A DNA stretch of 64,000 nt, taken from NCBI GenBank assembly GCA_949130485.1, contig OX422183.1, positions 27,118,316 to 27,182,315 on the forward strand, given 5' to 3'. This document shows, one piece after another, positions 54,890 to 64,000 of this stretch. This DNA comes from Agelas oroides. Its lineage: Eukaryota > Porifera > Demospongiae > Agelasida > Agelasidae. Both the position numbers and the translations under genes were made by a program. The notes under the pieces were generated by a model that did not search any database, was not told the origin of the DNA, and saw nothing but the letters and a program-made list of their open reading frames with translations. Numbering within the stretch: position 1 is the stretch's first letter; every line of letters starts with the position of its first letter.

Positions 54890-57800
54890 TCACATGTGCA
54901 GCATGTTGGACATGATTTTCTCCTGAAGCTGAGTATATTGCCCCTGTGTTAGTCCCCCTTTCTCAAGAAGTCCGTGCCATTTGTCTAGCTGCTCTATACA
55001 AGCGGTACACATGTTCAACTTCTTGCACGGCGAAATGCCAGCCTCAGCCGATACTAGTGCACTAAAGTCACAAAAAAGTTTTCTCAATGAAAACAAGCAC
55101 ATGTAGGGATGGAACCCTCAAAAACCAACCAAACAAGATAGGAACAACACCACAATACTTTTACACCATCCCTACATCTTGTGCCATTTTGCCGACTATG
55201 CATTGTGTTTGTTACTTGTGTGCACAGAAGGGTTGTCTTGGGCATGGAAGCCTGTGGAACGAGCAGTACTGGGTGTGTAGTGCACGTTGTTGTGTATGGA
55301 GAGTGCGTTGTGTTGTGGGTGGCTGTAACTTTGTTACGGTTGAGTGTGGCAGGCATGGTTAGCTAGTTTAATATGTACAAGCTGTGGGGTGCAAGATCAG
55401 TGCTGAGTCTGTGTGGCATGTTGGAGTGGGTTGCGTATGTTGTGGGCTTTTGTAGCTGCTGGGCATGGCAGGTAAGGGTTGTCTTGTAAGTGAAGGCTGT
55501 GGTGTGAGCAGTACTGGGTCGGTCCGTAGTTAACGACATGGTGGTGTGTTTGAAGGGTTTGTGGGGTAGGTAGCTAGTTGTAGGGAGAAAGGTTGTTTGT
55601 TGGTTTGTGGGTGTAGCTGGTGTGCAGTGTTGTTTTAGTTAACTATAACTTTAACTAAATATATTTTAGTATGGCCTTTTTAAAATTTAGTTAACCAAAA
55701 GTGCAACTTAAATTTCTTGCTAACTTGGGGGCTGTAACTAAAACGTCCAAGGACGTACAAGAAGAAACCGTAACTGTACTAAAACAGAATACAGCCTGTT
55801 TTCAACAATAAGTGTAACTAAATACCTTTTAGTAAGGGGTTTTAGAGTTTCAATGGTTGAAACTATAACTAACTAAAAATTTTGTAAAACCGGAAAACTA
55901 GAACTAAACTAAACCAAAAGATTTTCTAAACTATAACTAAACTAAAAGCACAAACCCTAAAAACTTAAATTTGAAGGGTTTTGTGGTGTACGTGGTTGGC
56001 AAAATGGCACAAGATGTAGGGATGGTGTAAAAGTATTGTGGTGTTGTTCCTATCTTGTTTGGTTGGTTTTTGAGGGTTCCATCCCTACATGTGCTTGTTT
56101 TCATTGAGAAAACTTTTTTGTGACTTGTTTGCTTTGTTTTTTTTTTTGGTTTAGGAATGGTAAGAGAGAAGTGACATGGGAGGGTAGGCCGAGGGGAAGA
56201 TGCATGGTGTGTACAGTATGATAGTAGAAAGAGCTAAGAATTGTCATAAATTCAAACACTTTGAAGTGAAATCGTCAATCCAAACATCAAACTTCGGGGG
56301 GTTTAGAAGTACAGTCCAAGCAAAGCCTCATAAAAACCAAGTGAAAAGCAGATGAGTTTAATAAGGCTTTGCATGCAAGCTTATAAATCCTGTGCTCATT
56401 TCACGTGGACTACTAATGGGTTCACCGAAAAACTCTCCATAGACTGTCACCAGAGTATTGAGTCGTAAGACCCCATTACAGAACTGTTTGATGGTGAGTA
56501 GCTATAGTCTAAATGGGTTTGAAACGAACGCATAGGGGTCTGTGGAGCTGAACAACCGCCAGTTCTGTGGCCACCTCTAGTGCAGAAGTTTGGAATGAAG
56601 CCATGCACTGTTGACTCGGTGCTACTAGAGTTTGAGTATACCAAGCTACCAATAGGCTGCCACTTGCTTCGTTGGAGGAATATGAAGACTCAGGCACAGC
56701 ACAAAAGGAGGATGTTAAGAAGACACCAGCCAAAGTGCTACCATCAACTCGCAGTAAACATTGTATGTGTACTATATGCATGTAAATGACTATAACAAGC
56801 AAATTTGAAATGTGAAAGTTGACAATAAAACTTGAAATTGAATATCAGTGGCTAGTGTTCTAAGTCATATGAAGTACTTGATGGTTAAAACACTAGCTGG
56901 CATAGTACCATCTATACCACTTGAGCTTGGCTTTTGCAGCCTTCAAATTAGTCATACGAGCTGCTGCCCTTTTTTTGTCAGGGTTCCTCCAATAACTACT
57001 ATGGGAGGATACGCGGGAAGCTGCCCTTCCTTTCTCAGGGTCCTCCCAATAACGGGTATGGGAGGATGCCCTGGAAGATGCCCTTTTGGTCTCAGGGTCC
57101 TCCCAATAACGGGTATGGGAGGACGCCCTTTTCGTCTCAGGGTCCTTCCAATAACAGGCATGGGAGGACACCCTTTTCGTCTCAGGGTCCTTCCAATAAC
57201 AGGTATGGGAAGACGCCCTTTTCGTCTCAGGGTCCTTCCAATAACAGGCATGAGAAGACGCCCTTTTCGTCTCAGGGTCCTTCCAATAACAGGTATGGGA
57301 AGACGCCCTTTTCGTCTCAGGGTCCTTCCAATAACAGGCATGAGAAGACGCCCTTTTCGTCTCGGGGTCCTTCCAATAACAGGCATGGGAGGACGCCCGG
57401 GAAGATGCCCTGTGTTTCTCCGGGTCCTTCCAGTAATTATTACGGGACGCTTGCCTTTTTTTCCCCTTTGTTTCGCAGGTAGTTCTGCTTGTACTTCGCT
57501 CGTTTCTTGCGGACATTACGCATATTGTAAAGTGCAGCACAACTACGTCAACTGATCCACGAAATCAGATTTGCAAACTGCAACGCTCAATTCTCACCTT
57601 CTCTACGAAGTACTGAACCACGTGCTCAGTTGAACCCTGGTGACGTAATTATGAGTAATATTTAATTCGAGCAAAATGGCGTGTAGCAGCTAGCGTAAGT
57701 GTGAGATTACCTGAGAATCGCCGACAAGTTTGAGTTCTTTCTTTTAGACCGATAAGTGGCAGGTGCAATACCTAGTGATTTATCCTGTTGTTTTGCGTTT

Positions 57801-59330
57801 GAATCGTTGTAAAAGCTCCGGCCGTTATCGTGCTATCGCGGTGAGAGGCAGAAGAAGAAGAAGAAGAAGAAGAAGAAAGTCAGAAGATAGACGATTTGTC
57901 CGTTTTGGCGACTTGCCGGTCTGGTGCTTAGCGATACTTTCCAGCAAACTTAACAGTCTCTTTGCTCATGAAAACACTCGATAATGCCTGATATGGCTCA
58001 TACAGGCCTTTGACTAATCTAACGAAGACATTTCGAGCGTGTTATTTGTGCACTTTTAATGTGGCGGCCATTTTTTTTCGGGGTCATCCCTACATATGGC
58101 GTACTACCGTACGCCATGATTATCTGGAGCCTTTTTGTTACCCTTTTTGAAGTACGGCATATCTGGTGGATTGTCATAAGAAGCATGCTTTTTCATTTGT
58201 ATAAGGTGTGTCCACGCTTGCATTTTTTCCTCGGAAAAACTCCCAGTATGCTTCTGTTTCAGTTTCTCTAAGATCTCATCAACTTCTTCCATTTTGGCTT
58301 TGTGCGCATCAGACTGATGTAAGGGTTTCTTGGAGGGTCCACCTCCTCCAGGTGAGTGTGCCTGCTTTTTACCATCTTTGTTGATAAAAAACCAAAGGGT
58401 TATCTCCTTCTTGCCACGGTACTCAGCATACATATCCTGTAAGTCAATGTCATCAGCTATCCATCGCTGTTGGCCACGAGCTCCATGCCCTGGAGCTATA
58501 TATCCGAATTCAAGTTCACTCTCCTTGGTAATGAAGATGGGAAAGGATTCTGCCAAAGCTTTCTTCATGTCACCCATGGTGGCAAAACGAACACTGACCC
58601 TAAATTTTCTTAGACTGTAGTCTGTTTTCTTGGAAGGGTTTATGACTTTAACTGAATAAGAGAAGCTTTCATTATGAGGTGTGCGTGAAGTGACAGGTGA
58701 CGAGACAACTGTGCACTCATCCTGCAGAATAAAATACAAGCATCCTACTGATAGCTTCAATGTGAACGACATTGCCCATAGTGAAGAATGAAATCGACCC
58801 TTGACTTATTGTTTGTTTGAAACGTAACTCAGTGGATACTACCTGGTTAATTTAACTCTGGATCAGGAACTATGGCGTTTTAGGTCGCACGTCCTAAGAT
58901 TTTGTACTCGGCTAATCCAAAGGAAACACTAAAATGAATAACTGTACATATCTGGTGATGCAGAGCACACCTGGAAGTATCTACTGGGAAAGTCATGTTT
59001 CAAACAAACGTTGCATATCTGGTCACTTTTCATTCTGGCATCTTGTAATTACGTCATCACGTAGCTATAATTGCATCCAAGTAGGCCTACTAATCACTCA
59101 TGTACTTGCGCTTATAAAATACTAACCTCTTCCTTTTCCTCACAGGCCCCACCTGACGACTGGGAATTGAAAACGTCGCTGCCTTCTGCATCCTCGTGTG
59201 TAGTAGACGGCTGACGATTTTGTTCTTCAAACGAAGGAGCATAGCCATAAAAGTTGTTGACGCTGAATTGCCCGTACACATCACTTGGGTAGGGGTAGGG
59301 CGACTCCCAGCTGTATGGATAGCTCGCCAT
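54890..59330 (-). CDS. PB1-like/SHOCT-like protein gene inside the Tc1/mariner element
   Basis: Three exons fit in phase: 59330–59127, 58721–58142 and 55053–54890, giving 315 residues. The N-terminus is Tyr/Pro-rich (MASYPYSWESPYPYPSDVYG). The middle (about residues 90–170) reads LRKFRVSVRFATMGDMKKAL, FGYIAPGHGARGQQ, WIADDIDLQDMYAEY and KKEITLWFF, a layout like a PB1/ubiquitin-type fold. Next comes an acidic/helical part (MEEVDEILEKLKQKHTGSFS) and NPPDMPYF. The C-terminus (QLDKWHGLLEKGGLTQGQYT, then QLQEKIM) resembles a SHOCT helical hairpin. I recall many sponge and cnidarian predicted proteins of this design, of unknown function. All splice sites are GT–AG. The frame has no stop, unlike the transposase. 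A transposon accessory (regulator or partner of the transposase) is the guess from context. Confidence 0.68.
55065..56126. mobile_element. 1.06-kb insertion with 129-bp perfect inverted ends
   Basis: The arms 55065–55193 and 55998–56126 are exact inverted copies over 129 bp (starting AAGTCACAAAAAAGTTTTCT). The interior has no open frame; it contains a GTGTGTAGT/GGTTG-rich part and then a stretch full of ACTAAA and TAACTAAA (55630–55975). It lies in intron 2 of the PB1-like gene, with its outer edge 11 bp from the splice acceptor of exon 3. No clear target duplication was found. Confidence 0.82.
56893..57540 (-). CDS. Tyr-Trp-Lys-Asp-Pro-Glu repeat protein, 215 codons
   Basis: The minus frame encodes ten copies of a 15-residue unit of the type YWKDPETKRASSHAC (45 bp each). 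Three spacers also have a four-residue RASS insert, and the outer units differ more (YWEDPEKGRAASR, YWRNPDKKRAAAR). The start MSARNERSTSRTTCETKGKK and the end NLKAAKAKLKWYRWYYAS are very basic. Highly basic arrays with Tyr, Asp-Pro and Lys/Arg-Ala-Ser spacing are common, as I recall, in proteins predicted in transposon-rich invertebrate genomes, sometimes near Helitrons; function is unknown. Nucleic-acid binding would suit the charge. The frame is in the same direction as the PB1-like gene and lies in its intron 2, so it could be an alternative exon, a separate gene or a nested element. Other frames through the array are open only because of its periodicity. Confidence 0.55.
   Translation of the reverse strand: MLHFTICVMSARNERSTSRTTCETKGKKRQASRNNYWKDPEKHRASSRASSHACYWKDPETKRASSHACYWKDPETKRASSHTCYWKDPETKRASSHACYWKDPETKRASSHTCYWKDPETKRVSSHACYWKDPETKRASSHTRYWEDPETKRASSRASSHTRYWEDPEKGRAASRVSSHSSYWRNPDKKRAAARMTNLKAAKAKLKWYRWYYAS
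57851..57877. repeat. (GAA)n microsatellite
   Basis: About nine GAA units lie uninterrupted in the intron of the PB1-like gene. Confidence 0.9.
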
Positions 59331-59539
59331 ACGAAGTCTCTCACCGACCATACAGTGCGTAGACAGACACACAGACTCACAGCACGTGTATAACTTTTGC
59401 ACACGGTAGAACATGTTACACCGCCGGCGCGCTAACACTCCGCACGTGATTTGTGTTATGAATACGTTCACGACTTACGCCTTACGGATCGCGGAATATG
59501 GACATGCAGCATGTTCGAACGGAACTAAAATTTACAGTA

Positions 59540-60686
59540 TGGATGTTCTACCACCAAGTGTGATTGTTGCTCTTTGTTCAACCCAAAGAAAAAAAGGGTT
59601 CTCATTTTCACTCAAGCAAGCAGCATGTGCTGAATGTGGGTGCCATGGTCCAATGTGAGGAATGCAACATGGGACATTTTATTTGTTCCTCTAGGAATGT
59701 CACATGCATTCATGGTTTACAATTTGCTCATCAAGACAAAGTTCAGGGGGTTACCGTTGTGATGTAGTGTTTCAACACCAGCCTTAGTTCATTGTCATAA
59801 AGCAATATTGCTAATGGTGGACATGGAGTGGATTGAGGCGTCTCCCCTTCATACTCCGAATGTGCAGCAACATGATAGTCAGTGGTTTGGCAAACTGACC
59901 TGTCATTACGCACTTTGATTTTGACTTGTGTTTTGTCATGAATACAGGTTTAGCATTACCCCTAAGTTGATCAATATATGTACATACATGCGAAAGTGAA
60001 GAAAGATGGGCCTGTCTTGTATTGATACAAGTAAATTTTTATGCCAAAAATTGTTTGGTCACTGACCTTCCCCACCCTCCTCCTGTGGAGTTACTACGTA
60101 GTAGGCGGAGAGAGGATCCTGAGGTTCTGAAGACGAAGTCATTTCTCTGTTGGAGCTAAGAGTGGAACCATTTAAAATTGATTTTAGTCTACCAATCATA
60201 AGTACTCAAAATTTTCAAATTAAAATTAATGAGGAGTGGCTCACCTTGTTTCTGGCACTGACATCAATGCGACTTCAACCCATAGTTTCCATAAGAAACG
60301 TTGGGTCAGGATTGGAGTTATCATGAGGGGGTTGTGCATGGACAGTCATGCGCACAATGGCTTGGTGGTGGAAGACCTTTGCCCTTTGACCTTTGACCTT
60401 TGACCTATGCCTGTAGGTCTTCCTCCCTACCCCCACACAATATGCATGGGCCTTCCCCCTTTTCAGCAACCCTTACTGCCCACCTGTCCAGAAAGTAAAT
60501 CCCCACATGAGGCCACATCGACACTGCAATGGGCAGGAGAAAGACGGATAGAAACGAGTTGTATAAGCAAAAACATTAAGGGTGGGAAGGGAGGGAGGGA
60601 GAAGTTAAACTCTGCAGAAAGCAGACATGCTTGCACGAGGCCGCGTTGAATATCTGCGCATGCGTTTAAACCTGGCGTGCGTTGGG
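59540..60686. other. Spacer between the Tc1/mariner and DIRS remnants
   Basis: At 59615–59700 two overlapping frames hold paired Cys (CAECGCHGP and QCEECNMGHFICSS), which could be a relic of a zinc-binding segment, but no family is recognised. At 60376–60403 the heptamer TTGACCT is repeated three to four times. Nothing else was seen. Confidence 0.35.
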
Positions 60687-61150
60687 TCAGCCCCCCTCAT
60701 TAACCTCGACTATGTGAGATCTGGATGCTTTCAGTAGTATAACAGGCAACTCCCTGTCCACTCCTTTTTCATCCCAACTCTGAACAGCGGAAGTTGCGAA
60801 CAGTTCTACAACAGCTTGTCTATCAGATGAGAACACCCCAAATGTAAATGGGGTCTTCACTGTTGTGCCATTTGGCTCTGAAAAGGTAGTGTAACCTCTG
60901 GAACTTGCTACCATGCACACCACGTAAGGTGACGAAGGGATCTCACTTCTGGCAATTAAATCGACTTTGCCATGAGGCAAACCCTCATCCTCTCCCCTGA
61001 TAATTGCCTGCTCGGCGACTATGTATGGACACTGTCCAAAGGTCAGCAGTGTGTCTCTGAAAACTCTCTGTTCATATACTTCTGTTCCACTCTGAAATTC
61101 TTCCCCGGCTGAGAACCGGGTCGAATTATTGTACGCAGTGATAATCTGAG
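60687..61150 (-). CDS. Unassigned coding-like insert in the DIRS remnant
   Basis: After the RNase H block ends near 61150 (STPIAPKEL), a different frame stays open to 60687. It reads NNSTRFSAGEEFQSGTEVYE, FGQCPYIVAEQAIIRGEDEG, GKVDLIARSEIPSSPYVVCM and SHIVEVNEGG. It looks like real protein (mixed strands and helices, no low complexity) but I cannot name it. It does not continue the reverse transcriptase polyprotein, so it is either an inserted gene piece or a deletion junction with neighbouring sequence. Confidence 0.35.
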
Positions 61151-62631
61151 CTCTTTTGGGGCTATGGGTGTCGAGATCCAAGAAGATGGCCACTGGGCCT
61201 GGAAACGCTGGCTGTTCCAGGTCGCCCCGCACCCCCAAATGCCTGATCCATCTGACCGTATTTCGTGCGATGGCTCTGTGGCTGCCCTAGCTTTCGCTGA
61301 TAGATGTACATGGTTGTCTAGTGCTTTCACTGTTGTTGACTCATCAATGAAGCTGCGCATGAATGTCCTGCCCGGTTTGACCACTGATACTGCATGGTTC
61401 AGGAGACCGATTAGGGAGCTGAGGTCTCACTTTGTGCCTGAGCGCTGAGGCGATGGGGCTGGGCTGCTCCGCATCCACCGGCCCAGAAGGGTTGCCAGGT
61501 TTTGTAGTTCATCCTCCAGGAGACGTAGATGCAATAACTCCATGTCTATCTGGATCCCTAGGAAGCACAGGGATGTTGAAGGACCTTCTGTCTTCTCTTC
61601 CACCACTGGATCCCCCAGCTGGTTGCAGAGCGCCAGGAAACTATGTAGCGCCTCAGCACACTTAGGGGACACTGGTGGGCCAAAGAGGAGAAAGTCATCC
61701 AGGTAATGTAATGGTTGGTCCCAGCCCTTTGAATGGAGTATCCGCAGCAGGCCGTCTACTACCGCTGAGAATATCTTAGGTGCTGAGTGTAGCCCGAATA
61801 AGGGGGCAGAGTTGATGTAGAACTTGCCTTTCCACTGCATTCCCAGGCGCGGGTGGTCCTCCGGGTGGACTGGGACTATTCGCGCAGACCCAGCTTGGCG
61901 CGGCCCCTAGTTTATTAATCACGTGAACGGCTTTGTCAATAGAGGCGTATTTTACGGAGCATAATAGCGCTCAATCGAGCTCGTTGTTGGTGCTATGACC
62001 CTCTGGTGAGGAGAGATCCAGGCGCCAATTGTTAGGGCAGCTCTGCTTAGGGATAACTCCAAAGGTGCTAATCTGGAAGTTAATGAGTTTGAGTAGTAGG
62101 GCATGCAGCACATTATTGAATAATGAGTATGATGAGTTTGAGTAGTAGGGCATGCAGCATAAGGGCCTCTGCTGGTGGGAGGCAAATTACTTAGCTTAGC
62201 TTCACTTCCCGTGCCAGGTATGCCTCTATAACTTCTGGGTGCTCATACGCCGAGTGCAGGTTGCGTCTTGCTCGCCTGCATGTGCCTCGGCCCTGTGGGC
62301 CTATCCTGAAGCCGCTCCGAATGCCACAAAGGATGTACTGGGCAAAGGTGAGGTCAGGGTGGGTGGCCAGGAGCCCGCAGGGGAGTGGAGATATGCTGGA
62401 GTTGAGGAGCAATGGCAGCGGTGGGCCTGGTTGCCCGGCCTCCAGCATGAGGAGGTCATTGATGTAAAAATGCCTTCCCCGCTTGATGTTGTAGAGGGTT
62501 AGGTTAGGCGGCTTGGCTGGGCCTGCAGAGGGGGAGGGACAGGTGTGTATGGTAACCGCAATGTGTAGTAACCTTGCGTAAGCCCCTACAGGGGGCGGAG
62601 CGACATTGGCGGTGTGCTCAGCATACCTCAT
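61043..62631 (-). pseudogene. Second, degraded DIRS-type reverse transcriptase–RNase H
   Basis: On the minus strand, pieces in several frames keep the DIRS order. THPDLTFAQYILCGIRSGFR and YEHPEVIEAYLARE come first (62631–62191), then FGVIPKQSCPNNWRLDLSSP (about 62075), SAPLFGLHSAPKIFSAVVDG and LHYLDDFLLFGPP with the catalytic LDD (61840–61427), and finally SDGSGIWGCGATWN from RNase H (about 61250). About 40 residues around the first catalytic Asp are missing between 61980 and 61840, and at least three frameshifts occur. A 40-bp block with GAGTTTGAGTAGTAGGGCAT is duplicated at 62085–62160. This copy is more decayed than, and not closely similar to, the one at 42–46 kb. Confidence 0.8.
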
Positions 62632-63110
62632 GATAACAAAAGAACAATGGGTGTAACAGTAAGTTCTACCAACTCCTGAGTTGCAGGCTGTGCTAGTCGT
62701 CCAAGGTCAGCGTAATGCTGCTGATAGTGACTCTACAGGGGGCTCTGCTGTGAGCTGTTGCGTCGAAGGGGGAGCTTGTATAAGGAGTTGGCAGGCGCAT
62801 GGGCATACATCGGAGAAGTGTCTGAGCTATTTTATTCAGTGTTTGCATTATTACCTGTATTGTCACGACTTGATGGGTTCAACTCATGAGGGAGAAAGCC
62901 TTGTTCAAGGCTAGGATGTAAGAACAAACCTACTTATGCATACCCACAGGAGACCCACCCACCCACTATCACTCTTCAGCTGTTTAATTGGATGTTGCGT
63001 AGAAGTGGGTCCATTTCTAAAAGTTTGTTTATGTACTTAAACGTGTATGGCAATGGTACTATAGGGCCAACCCACCCAATCATGTTTACTACCCAAATAC
63101 AAATACTTAC
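62632..63110. other. No gene seen
   Basis: Plus-strand frames here (for example 62681–62914) have no recognisable motif. Confidence 0.35.
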
Positions 63111-63230
63111 CTTCTTTCTCAAGCACTCATCCTTATCCACCTTGGGATCTTGCACAATCGTATGGTGGTCATGTATTCCTAATATGATCTCAGCTGCAAG
63201 TAAACCAAGCTGCTTCCAATCATACCGGCT
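63111..63230 (-). CDS. Possible exon of an unknown minus-strand gene
   Basis: The minus strand reads STSRYDWKQLGLLAAEIILG, then HHTIVQDPKVDKDECLRK, and ends exactly at a consensus donor GTAAGT (63110–63105). The peptide is helix-forming and could belong to the C-terminal lobe of a protein kinase, but that is only a guess. Its upstream end runs into a G-rich dispersed repeat (from 63241), so the acceptor was not found. Neighbouring exons were not found either. Confidence 0.35.
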
Positions 63231-63240
63231 TGTTGACCAG

Positions 63241-64000
63241 TCAGAGCATAGGCGGCGGAACTGGGGGGGCTAGGGGGGCTTTAGCCCCCACAATTCTTGA
63301 CCTGGAAGCTGGAGGTAGGCCTGAGTAACTATGATCAGTAAAGCTCACCTTGGGTCTTGAACTTGTGCGTTCGATACTATTACCATATCTATGCTATTAC
63401 GCATACGTACTGCAAGTGCACATTTCCGCCCTTCAGTCTGAACTAGTTTCAAAGTGAAGTACAAAGTAGAAACTGTTTTTGTCCAGGACGTCAATTCGTC
63501 TATAAGATGCCCACCTCTTCAGCCCCGGGGACGCTGTAGAACGCGGAATACGGAATAACGGAATAGCGGAATAACGGAATAACTTTGATTGGCTGGAAAT
63601 GAAAATTACCGCGACATTGCACGTGGAACTGCCATCCAACGAGGTAGCTCTGCTACCGCTCTTTGTATCTGAAGTTGCAGAGGAGCTACAAACACTGGGT
63701 AAGCCTTGTGGGAGACTTCGATGGTTACAAAGCTAAAGCCTTGTATGAGCTAAGAAGGGCTGTAGGCAGGCTACACTAAAAAGATTGTGCATATTATTGT
63801 AGTTTGACTTACAAAGGGGGGTCCGTTCCCAAGGCTTGAAACTGCCTCCGTAAGCCTGACTTTATGAATGGAAGTTGTTTTGTCACTCTCAATATTCGTG
63901 CACCTAGCATGCATGGGCTGCAAGTGAGTCGAAGAGAGCTTCGCCACCGTGGCTGGCCCGACAGCGATCTGAGCGCGGGATACATGCAGCGGTTTCTCAG
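63241..64000. other. Dispersed repeat and window end
   Basis: A self-complementary G/C-rich block (63254–63292, GGGGGGGCTAGGGGGGCTTT against AGCCCCC) starts this stretch. At 63541–63585 the heptamer CGGAATA recurs about five times. A 68-codon minus frame at 63433–63639 overlaps that array and is not convincing. Confidence 0.4.

Larger units (their letters stand above)
53605..59537. mobile_element. 5.9-kb Tc1/mariner element carrying a second, convergent gene
   Basis: The left end CTGTAGATTTCAGTTCCGTT and the right end, the inverse of CTGTAAATTTTAGTTCCGTT, match at 20 of 22 bases over the outer 22. The dinucleotide TA lies just outside both (53603–53604 and 59538–59539), the target duplication of Tc1/mariner elements. 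Further in, diverged blocks (CCGCG, TAAGGCGT, GTCGT) continue the symmetry for about 70 bp. Inside are a DD34E transposase on the plus strand (53792–54742) and, 147 bp after its end, the tail of a minus-strand three-exon gene starting at 59330. Two nested repeats sit in that gene's intron. Two genes reading toward each other between one pair of ends argues that both belong to the element. Confidence 0.68.

Noticed and set aside
56848..57555. 235-codon plus-strand frame with LRVLPITGMG repeats
   Set aside because: It is the opposite strand of the 45-bp array, open only because the unit is a multiple of three. The minus frame has the composition of known basic repeat proteins and variable outer units that stay in pattern.
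59413..59658. 81-codon plus-strand frame at the right end of the Tc1/mariner element
   Set aside because: It runs across the inverted end of the element and into flanking DNA, so it is not a single ancestral sequence.

Overview
The window is nuclear DNA of an invertebrate animal, most likely a sponge. Genes are split by GT–AG introns. The host genes are animal orthologues, and the repeats (DIRS, Penelope-like, Merlin, Crypton-like, Tc1/mariner, foldback SINEs) are types I associate with sponge genomes. The species cannot be fixed from the sequence. About half of the window is transposon-derived. There is no sign of prokaryotic operons or CRISPR.

Layout, left to right. A Merlin DNA transposon (332–1799) sits inside an older reading frame. 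A broken Crypton-like tyrosine recombinase gene follows (2916–3932, minus). Next is the gene for MRGBP, a NuA4-complex subunit (exons 4511–6880, plus), with a Penelope-like element in one intron. A mostly empty stretch with MITEs and a tRNA-headed foldback SINE leads to an F-box gene with one frameshift (12891–14039, plus). A serine beta-lactamase-like gene of the LACTBL1 type has eleven exons whose phases all agree (17432–29170, plus; 519 residues). A dead LINE separates it from the first four coding exons of huntingtin (31681–39515, plus), which has no polyglutamine. Its introns hold another foldback SINE, a small transposon with an Ulp1-type protease, and two copies of a dispersed repeat.

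From 42 kb onward retroelements dominate. There is a DIRS/Ngaro-type element with long open gag, RT–RNase H and tyrosine-recombinase frames (42137–46227, minus), a YqaJ-exonuclease fragment, a palindromic MITE, and an internally deleted Ty3/Gypsy element with both LTRs (49174–52532, minus).

The most unusual structure is at 53605–59537. A 5.9-kb Tc1/mariner element has matching inverted ends flanked by TA. It carries a decayed DD34E transposase on the plus strand and, convergent to it, a three-exon minus-strand gene for a protein with a PB1-like fold and a SHOCT-like tail. That gene's large intron holds a 129-bp perfect inverted-repeat element and a 215-codon frame of Tyr-Trp-Lys-Asp-Pro-Glu repeats. 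A second, degraded DIRS copy (about 60.7–62.6 kb) and one possible exon of an unknown gene (63.1 kb, minus) end the window.

Host genes here do not form a pathway. MRGBP acts in chromatin, the F-box protein in ubiquitin ligation, the LACTBL1-like protein is predicted secreted, and huntingtin is a large HEAT-repeat scaffold. All identifications rest on reading the translations by eye and on remembered family motifs.
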